This document shows positions 56,665 through 64,000 of a DNA stretch of 64,000 nt, one piece after another (positions within the stretch are counted from its first letter, which is position 1; each line of letters starts with the position of its first letter). This stretch comes from Anisodus tanguticus (lineage: Eukaryota; Streptophyta; Magnoliopsida; Solanales; Solanaceae). Both the position numbers and the translations under genes were made by a program. The stretch is from assembly GCA_034509755.1 (NCBI GenBank), contig CM067550.1:12579001-12643000 (forward strand), given 5' to 3'. The notes below the pieces were generated by a model. The model made no database searches and was not told the DNA's origin. It saw nothing but the letters and a program-made list of their open reading frames with translations.

Positions 56665-57056
56665 TTTTTTAATTGCAATTTTACTATGTAATTTGTAACT
56701 TTTGAACAACACCACAAAGTTGCAATTTTGACAATTGTAATTGTATTACAAAAAAAAATCATATCTATTAAATAATATAAGAGACATAAAAACAGCATTG
56801 GGATATTTTTATTACACTATCTTGTTTAATTATTGAGTTTTTTATATATATGTTATTTTTTAAATTAAGTACAAAAAAAAAAAAAAAACGCCCCGACCCG
56901 ATCCTGATCCCGCCCCAGCCCGATTCCGACGGGACGGGACGGCGGTGAATCCCACCTGTCCCGATCCCGCCCCTCCCCCGTCCCGCCCCGACCCGATCCC
57001 GTCGGTCCCCACCCGACTGACCCGATCCCGGCCCACTAGCCAACTATAGGTGAATC

Positions 57057-58151
57057 TAGCCTTTACAGTATGCATTCGCGTGGAACCAATAAATTTTGTT
57101 CAGAGTATGTATTATATAAGAAATACATAAAAAAAATTATAAATACTTGATTATGATTTAATTATTATTTTGATATTAACTTAAAATTATTGTAAAAATT
57201 TTAAAATTTCAAAACCTAAATCATGCCCGAACATCATATGGCTTATTTAAATCGAGAACAAATGATGACACTAAATTGATTTATGAATTTCCACAGCCCC
57301 TATTAAAGAGCGCAAACGTGCCATCTTGAGGGTTAAAGGGTAAAGAGTCCAACAATTCATTGTCTTTTGAATGTAAGTGAAATAATCTATATATACAACT
57401 CACATATCTAGTTTACAGTCATAGTAGTCAATTATATCATCAATGTATAGATAATGTATATGTAATGTATAGCTATATACAAAATTACTAACTTTTTTTT
57501 GTATAACTTTACATATACATTCTGATACACTATTATACATTACATATATGTTCTTATACACTATATATAATGTGTAAATAATGTATATGTTTTATATAAT
57601 AATGTACTGACATTATATAAGAATCGTCGAAGAAGAAGAAGAATCGAAGAAGAATAGTCGAAGAAGAAGAAGAAGAATCAACGATGAAGAAGAAGAATCG
57701 AAGAAGAATAGTCGTCGAAGAAGAAGAAGAATTGACGACGAAGAAGAAGAACCTCAACTTTTAATGTCAACCCACAGGGAAATTCCTTACTCTTTTTTTC
57801 CCTAGCGCACGCTACTGTGGCAAATCATCAAGCAGGTGATACACGATAATTTATTCATTCATTTGGGCTATAGTTATCTTCAATTTCATATGTAAGAACA
57901 AGCAAGAGAGATGTATAGTGATTAGGTAGTGACGTCTATACATACATGTGGGAGGAGAAGCTAAAGAAAAACAAGGAAGCAAGAAGAATGTGATTTTCGG
58001 AATAAAGGAATCCGAAGTTAGAGAGATGGGTGGGGTTTTTCTGATAGGCGGGACAAAGCGCTTTCCATGGTGATGACAGAAGGGGCAATGCATATACAGT
58101 CAATATATTATTCTTGCTTACAGTCTCAGTCAAACTTGGGTAAGCAGTGGA
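57057..58151. other. AT-rich spacer with GAA-type simple repeat
   Basis: Contains runs of TATAT/ATGTATA words at 57430-57600 and a GAAGAA/CGAAGAAGAA array (next entry). No gene recognised; the Ser-rich frame at 57554-57757 (minus) is purely the repeat. Confidence 0.55.
57623..57753 (+). repeat. Interrupted GAA/TCGAAGAAGAA microsatellite
   Basis: Runs of GAAGAAGAA broken at near-regular intervals by TCG or TAGTCG (ATCGAAGAAGAATAGTCGA occurs repeatedly), suggesting a minisatellite of about 20-40 bp built on a GAA core. Confidence 0.85.
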
Positions 58152-58576
58152 ATGCAAACTATGGTTGTCCAAGGGGTCGGATTTGGGGCGGGGCGGGTCC
58201 CGACGAGACGGAACCTGGCGGGGTGGGAAAGGGTCGAGACCGGTCCTCCGGTGGGACCGGCGGGTCGGGACTGGCAGGACAGGCCGATGTCCCGTCCCGT
58301 CCCACATCCCGCCGGAAAAGGGGACCGGTGTTGGCGGGACGGGCGGGGTCGGGTCCGGGATTTCATTTTTTTAGACACTTAATTTTAAAAAAGTTGTGAA
58401 TATAAACACTTAAATAATTGAATAAGATTGTGTAATAAAAACATCCCAATGTTGTTTTTGTGCCTCTTATATTATTTAATAGGAATATGATTTTTTTGTA
58501 ATACAATTTCAAAATTGCAACTTTGTGGAGTTGTTCAAAAGTTGCAAATCACATAGTAAAATTGCAATTAAAAAAA

Positions 58577-61090
58577 TTACATAGTTAAAAACACCTTTTC
58601 TAATTTCTTCACAATGTCTTGTGGTTCTTCGGTTGGAACTGGAAGTTGTTGGTCAAATTGATCGACGTCGCTTCCAGTTCCCTCGGACAAGATTTCGTTG
58701 TATTTGTCGTCGTCTTCTTCGTTGATCTCTGGTTGACCGCACCTTCTACGCTCTGTTCGTATCCAATCTCTGGATAGAACTGTAATCTCCAAGTTGTCTC
58801 CCGCTAATGAGTGGTCTGTGCTATCCTATTTGAAATCTTCCTGCAGAAAAAGCACTTTCAGACTTTGTTGATGACGCTTGAATGTTCAACACATCTCGGG
58901 CCATCTTTGCTAGTATCGAAAATGTCTTCTCATTTTCCCTCCAGTATTTAAGCAAGTCTCCACGTCCTTCTTCATTGAGAACTACTTGGTACAGTACAAC
59001 ACCCTGCAAAACAAATACATCAAACTCGCTAATTTGATTAGCAGTGGAACCACTAAACATTCTATTTCTAAGTCTTTCAATACTAGCCGCAGAAATAACA
59101 TGTCTTTTATAAGGTTGTAGAAGAAGGTATAGAAGAAGAAGAAGAAGAAGAAGAAGAAGAAGGTATAGAAGAAGAAGAAGAAGAAGAAGAAGAAAAGAAG
59201 AAAAAGGTATAGAAGAAGAAGAAGGTATAGACGCTAGTTGGTTACTAGCACTTTCTTGTTAGTAATGCATATATACCTTTTTGCATTCATCGTGTATGCT
59301 AGACAAAACTTCTTCTTTAGTTGGTTCCTTAGGTGGTTGTTCGTTTGGATTTTTTGAAGTTGGAGTTGGAGGTGGAAGTATTGCTATACAATCATAAATC
59401 GTTTCAATAAGTGATTTACAACCGTCTATTTTAATAGTCAGATTTAATACAACACCAATAATATAAATAGCGGGAATAGGAAAAAAAATTAATTTGATTA
59501 ACATTTTTTAATAGGTGCCTTATAAGATGGTTTTTCCATATATTCACTAAGTAACAAAAATATTAGAGCTATATAAAATAACATAGTTGAAATAGTAGGA
59601 TAATATATACCAAAAAATTCTTTAGTTGCTTGAAAAAATCCAATAAGTTCTGAATTTTTTTTCAATCATTATCTACAAGCTTATCAGTTGGATTTCGATT
59701 ATGGTCGTTAAAAAATAAAGTTATAGGTCTTCTATAATCGTAAACAACAAGTAGTTGTTCATATAGAGAATTTCACCTAGTCGCTACTTCTTCATGAATT
59801 TTTCTAAAAGATAATCCACAATCGTGGCAAGTTTTTTTATATTCTTTTTTTCTTTGTCTTTTATTACTTCTAAAAATAAAGTTTATAGCAAATTGTACTT
59901 TATTAGGAATGTCTTCAAAAAGTGATAGACCATCCTTTACAACTAAGTTATAAATATGACACGCACATTTTATATGAAAATGATTAGGAAAAGATGAAGT
60001 TAATAGATCTTTTAAAAGTCTCACAGAAAAATTATTAGAAGAAGCATTATCTAACATAACAGTCATAATTTTGTCAGTTATACCATAATAATCGCAAACT
60101 TCATGAATATTTTGTGCAATAAAAGTTCCAGTGTGCCTATCATCAATATATCTATATGCTAAAATACGTTTTTGCATAGACCAATTATGATCTATCCAAT
60201 GACATGTTACAGTTAAATAATCATTTTCGTTAGTACTACGGCCTATATCAGAAGTGATAGATACTTTGCCAAGAAAATGATATAATGCATAACGTAAATA
60301 TTGTTGATATTCATCTGCAAATTTAAAAACGTCTCTCCTAACAGTTGATCTAGGAAAACCGTTAAAAGCAGGATTATACATATCTCTTACGTAATGAATA
60401 AAACCAGGAGATGAAGGAAATGCAAAAGGCAAATCCTCCACCGCAATTTTGCTATTGATTTCTTATCTCTGTGTTTATCATATTTAGGATCTACAATTTC
60501 CCCCATCGTCGGGTTAATTTGACCATGTACTTGGTCTGGGACACTATGTGAACCTTGTCCCGAATCAGAGCACATTGGCGCACCCGACTTTGTAGCCTCG
60601 TATTCATCTCACCTAGCTTTGTGAAAGCTTTGTACATGTCTCAATAAACCTCCCGTTCCACCCTGACCTTTTCCGATTTTAAATTTATAAATATTTTTAC
60701 AAATTTTACATCTAAATACTTGATTCTCTTGGTCCCTATCAAAAAAATCACATGCAGCTGATTTTAATTTTTGTTATATGGGCCTCGACTCATACTAGGG
60801 GGAATAAGAGGTGTTCCAGTTTCATTTTGAGGCTGTGACTTAGTCTGAGGTTGAGGTGCACTAGTGGGTGTGTCATCTAGATTATCGTCTAAATTAAAGT
60901 TTGGTTCAGTTGCAGAATATATCGCATCATCTAATGGTATATCATTAAAAAAATCAGTTTCATCTATATGAGTGTAATCAATCAAATCATCCTAACTAGG
61001 AATAGGATGACTAGAAGAAGTACATCTGCTCTTGTTACCCCTACTAGAAGAAGCACTCTTACCCTTAATCATACGTCTAATTTCTTTCAT
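58577..61090 (-). pseudogene. hAT-D transposase
   Basis: Minus strand, start at 61090. The Ser-rich N-terminus has a TAG stop near 60991. The acidic region is in frame 60985-60764, and a BED finger with CKICKNIYKF and LLRHVQSFH lies near 60720-60620. The core (60441-59773) is open for 222 codons from FAFPSSPGFIHYVRDMYN to the TGA at 59773-59775 that replaces the RWNS Trp, and includes PRSTVRRDVFKFADEYQQYL and LDNASSNN. Downstream parts are frameshifted. The Ser-coding linker is expanded by TTC/TCT repeats at about 59120-59235. The dimerisation domain (59060-58821, then 58792-58577) has SSTKSESAFSAGRFQIG, then a stop, then MEITVLSRDWIRTE and the acidic tail. Confidence 0.85.
59118..59232 (-). 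repeat. Serine-codon microsatellite expansion in hAT-D
   Basis: Plus strand shows GAAGAAGAA runs separated three times by GGTATA, as if the coding phrase for Ile-Pro-Ser-Ser (ATACCTTCTTCT) had been copied several times by slippage. hAT-A, B and C have a single such phrase. Confidence 0.85.
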
Positions 61091-61591
61091 TTTAATTATG
61101 CAAATCAATAATTAAAGATAATGAAATTAAGTGCGATAATTAAAATAAAGTAACAATAATAATTTAAAGAAGGAACGAAGGTACCAAAATCTAAGTTTGA
61201 TTGTTGTTGCAACGGTTAGTTTTGCAAAGAGGGAGGGAGGATCGGGGTCGGGGCGGGACGGGTCTGGGATGGGTCGAAGCGAGATGGGCCCGGGTGGGAC
61301 GAGTTCAGGCCCCGTCCCAGTTTCGAATCCCGTCACCGTAAATTTTTCTTTTTAGGGGGATCGGGACGGGGCAGAGGTCGGGGCGGGGCTGGGTCAGGAT
61401 CAGGCCGACCCGGACCACTGGACGGCCTTAGTGCAAACTAGATTGTTGATGGGTTAGTTGAGGTAAGAAGTTGAGAAAACGGGTTGGCCGAAGGACTACT
61501 TGGGATAAGGAATTGATATATGGGCTAAGTTTGGCAAACTAGATGGATTTAGGGTCTCTCAACATAATTTTCCCTTGAATGTAGGCTTACC

Positions 61592-62288
61592 TAGAACTGT
61601 TAAAATGGGTTGGGTCGAGGCCGGCCCATATGCCAAAAAGCTATTTAATTTAAATTATAAATTTAAAAGAAAATTATGCAAAAAGAAGTAAAAGCTAGGA
61701 ATATGGCATACCGAATAAGTCTTAGTATCTTACACAATACTTTACTCATGTAACATTAATTTTCTAATCCATCATGTAGATGTACAAACTTTTGTTGCTA
61801 CTCGAAATTGGCTGCATGACTTTACCCAAATTCAAAGTGGTAATATTTTAAAGTGGATTTAATATTATTAACTTTTGAAATATAGGTATTTGATAATGTT
61901 TAACTAATTAAATTTGCATATGAATGTAGAAGAAGACGAAGATGTTAATTAAGACAACTTATCACAAACAGATTCAACCGCACTTAACAATGCTTGGTGT
62001 TAAATATGCTATAAGTTGTAGTAGAATTATGCACTTTCATGGAATCATATATTAGAAATGTTAATAAATTGATATACTTTTATATTTGAATTTAGATTGA
62101 AAAGAAAATTTTCTTATTTAAAAAAATTTGAAAAAAATGAAGGGCTAGCCTGCCCAACCTGCGGCCCTTTTAGGGTGGGGTTGGGCTAACCATTTTAAGG
62201 CTCTTTCTATGAAGGCCGGCCTGCCGTAGCCCATCAAATTTCTTGGCCCGCGAGGCTTGGGCTGAGTTGGCCCATTTTTACAGCTATA
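61592..62288. mobile_element. Non-autonomous hAT-like element
   Basis: 697-bp element with ends TAGAACTGTTAAAATGGG and CCCATTTTTACAGCTATA, inverted with few mismatches. Flanks GGCTTACC (61584-61591) and GGTTTACC (62289-62296) match at 7 of 8 bases. Both ends are rich in GGCCGGCC and GGGTTGGG words (61600-61635 and 62145-62275). The interior is AT-rich with no frame. Confidence 0.85.
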
Positions 62289-62296
62289 GGTTTACC

Positions 62297-64000
62297 ATTG
62301 GTCAATCTTTCTTTAAGCTCATTATAGTAAATGTAGAAATATATGGAAGTCGTCACTTTAAGAAAAAGATTGTTTTGTTTGATACTTTGATTTGCTTAAA
62401 ATTGGAAATGTCATTTAGAGAGTTGCAATAAAGAATTATGTCCCACTAATGTAATATGAATTATGAACCAATAAGAATTAGGGAACCTTGTATTTCTCAA
62501 TCAGTATTTTGTCCATTAATGCAGTATCTACTTTGGTCAGCATGTCTCTCTCCCCCCCCCCCCCCCCCCCCAATTAGCCATTCCTTCCTTTCTAAAAGTT
62601 TTCCAATTCCAATTAGAAGTGCGTTTTATGCCAGTACTGTTTAGTATTGATTCAGCTTTAGTGCAAAGTTTCTTTTATTTCAAGTATCCATTTGCCAAAA
62701 AAAGAGTGTATAAACATTAAAGTGAACGTTTTTGCCAGACATTTATATTCGATCAACTTTCACTTGTCATACTGCTAATTAGAAATATGTTTTTTCACTG
62801 TAAATGGCAACAATTTGTCCCAATCTTAGCGAACTTTTTTATTATTGTTTTTCTTTTAATATACTTAAGAGGAGCAAATGAGGCTCAAGTGGATATCTTA
62901 TCGAACTTGAACTCATTATAATACAATTTAAAAAGATTTGAACTTGTAACAATCCAATTTGAATCGAGACATCTTGATTATTGAAATGTCCAGGAAGAAA
63001 TCATATGAGATTCCTCATAAAGGTCTAACTAACTTGCAAATCGATAAATTGTCTTTTTTGTTTAATTTAAACAGAAACTTCATCCCTCTCATATATAAAA
63101 AAAAAGAACTTCATCTCCTTAAGGTATAACACGACCACCAAATGGTATAACCATAAAAGATAGAAACCCTCTTATGCTCTCCAAAGGAAAGAATGTGCGT
63201 GTGTGTGAGAGAGAGAATTATGTTAGCAGAAATCAAAAGAATGGAAAGATACGTAATTAGAAGAAGCCTTCTTTACTCATTTACCTCAACCCAAAGCCAA
63301 CTATTATATCATATTGTAAAAAATCATAGCAACTTCGTCAACAACCATTGCTCTTTCGCGACAGATCAAAAATAAATCAAGAGCAAATTTCAACTGTCTT
63401 GAGCACTTAAGGCACGTTATTTTTGCACTCTACTCTAACATGTGAAACATGCATCTAAGATGTTTCCACTCCAATCATCATCTTGACGATAAATCTCTTA
63501 GTATGAGTATCGCCATGAGAACTTTTCTCTTCCACCACTTCTCAAGAGATACGCAAATATTTACCTTTTGTAATGTACTATACAAGTATACATAGTTTGT
63601 CTCTGAACCATAAGAGTTGCATCTAAATCCCTGATTACAAAATACTACCTAAATTAGACAAACAAAGACTTACCAAAATGGTATTATGCCTTTGTTTCCT
63701 TGACATTCTAAAGAATTTTACAAAAAAAAAAAAAAAAAAAAAAAAGAAACAACGGCCAGTCGAAAAGAAGGATTCACAGTTGAGCTTACCCAAGTTAATC
63801 GTTACAGTATGATTTATCCAAAGTTTAAGTGTTCTTCAGAGAGAAAAAGACGAAAAGAAACAAATACCAAAATATATCTAAAATTAAAATATCAAAAAAC
63901 CAAGCAAGGTTTTTTATACTTTGTACTTCTTTTCCTGCTAACAAACCTATTGACAAAGAAAAGATGACACCACCAAATAGAAGGGAAAAAGTAAAAAGAC
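62297..64000. other. AT-rich spacer to the end of the window
   Basis: No gene recognised. Holds a C20 tract (62552-62571), a TG/GA dinucleotide patch near 63195-63215 and an A-rich homopolymer of about 25 near 63722. Frames at 62456-62644 and 63193-63375 are unsupported. Confidence 0.5.
62552..62571 (+). repeat. C20 homopolymer
   Basis: Twenty consecutive C, the longest of six C tracts in the window. Confidence 0.95.

Larger units (their letters stand above)
52963..57048 (+). mobile_element. hAT-C: hAT DNA transposon with a nested insert
   Basis: 4.1-kb element (3.36 kb without its insert) with an exact 8-bp target duplication GGTGAATC (52955-52962 and 57049-57056). Termini TATGGCTGGCCAGTGGG and CCCACTAGCCAACTATA are imperfect inverted repeats. 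GC-rich CCCGACC arrays lie inside both ends, though the left array is short. It carries the best C-terminal half of the four transposase copies. Confidence 0.95.
58160..61430 (-). mobile_element. hAT-D: degenerate hAT DNA transposon, minus strand
   Basis: 3.3-kb element oriented opposite to A, B and C. The right end CCACTGGACGGCCTTA (complement TAAGGCCGTCCAGTGG) and the left end TATGGTTGTCCAAGGG are imperfect inverted repeats. Flanks ATGCAAAC (58152-58159) and GTGCAAAC (61431-61438) agree at 7 of 8 bases. GC-rich arrays at 58180-58360 and 61230-61400. Coding strand is minus. Confidence 0.93.

Noticed and set aside
57554..57757. Ser/Phe-rich 67-codon frame
   Set aside because: It is a translation of the GAA/TTC simple repeat.
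1..64000. CRISPR arrays, bacterial operons, phage or organelle DNA
   Set aside because: No regularly spaced repeats of CRISPR type, no bacterial gene order and no organelle genes; everything recognisable is plant nuclear.

Overview
This is plant nuclear DNA, almost certainly from a eudicot and probably from the nightshade family (Solanaceae). It is AT-rich, has no bacterial gene organisation, and consists mostly of transposable elements in various states of decay. The family-level guess rests on a tRNA-derived SINE whose body resembles the SolS/TS type known from Solanaceae, on a Stowaway-like MITE whose wording is common in such genomes, and on the style of the Copia elements. It is an inference, not proof. 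I recognise one intact host gene: a FANTASTIC FOUR (FAF)-like gene on the minus strand at 45225-46031, in a gap of about 3 kb between transposons.

Layout, left to right. 0-2.3 kb: AT-rich spacer with a small hAT-type non-autonomous element (467-1276) and a Stowaway-like MITE (about 1585-1800). 2.35-5.99 kb: internally deleted Copia element, minus strand. 6.57-13.35 kb: a large defective Copia element (called NA1 here) with 1.1-kb LTRs, plus strand. 13.5-14.3 kb: a truncated related LTR. 14.26-26.7 kb: one L1-like LINE on the minus strand, cut twice. A second copy of the defective Copia family (NA2, 15438-22043, 5-bp target duplication TCTTT) and a hAT transposon (hAT-A, 23282-26390, 8-bp duplication GTATATAG) both landed in its ORF1. 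26.7-32.55 kb: an inverted-repeat element holding a Copia element in its centre (Copia-E, 27214-32271). 32.7-33.1 kb: a TRIM. 34.2-39.2 kb: Copia-F, the best-preserved Copia. 39.3 kb: the SINE. 40.9-44.4 kb: hAT-B. 45.2-46.0 kb: the FAF gene. 47.3-51.9 kb: Copia-G, minus strand. 53.0-57.0 kb: hAT-C with a 716-bp hAT-type element nested in its zinc-finger exon. 58.2-61.4 kb: hAT-D, minus strand. 61.6-62.3 kb: another small hAT-like element. The rest to 64 kb is AT-rich spacer.

No autonomous, fully intact transposon is present: every transposase or polyprotein frame is broken. The points most worth a second look are as follows. All four hAT copies carry a stop codon at exactly the same place, the Trp of the conserved RWNS motif. 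The two defective Copia elements share the same rearranged interior, with an unrecognised small ORF where gag should start and a non-coding block where the reverse transcriptase active site should be. Two Copia elements have flanks implying LTRs that begin with TA rather than TG. The insertion order can be read directly from target-site duplications. All statements are from reading by eye; no alignment or database search was run.
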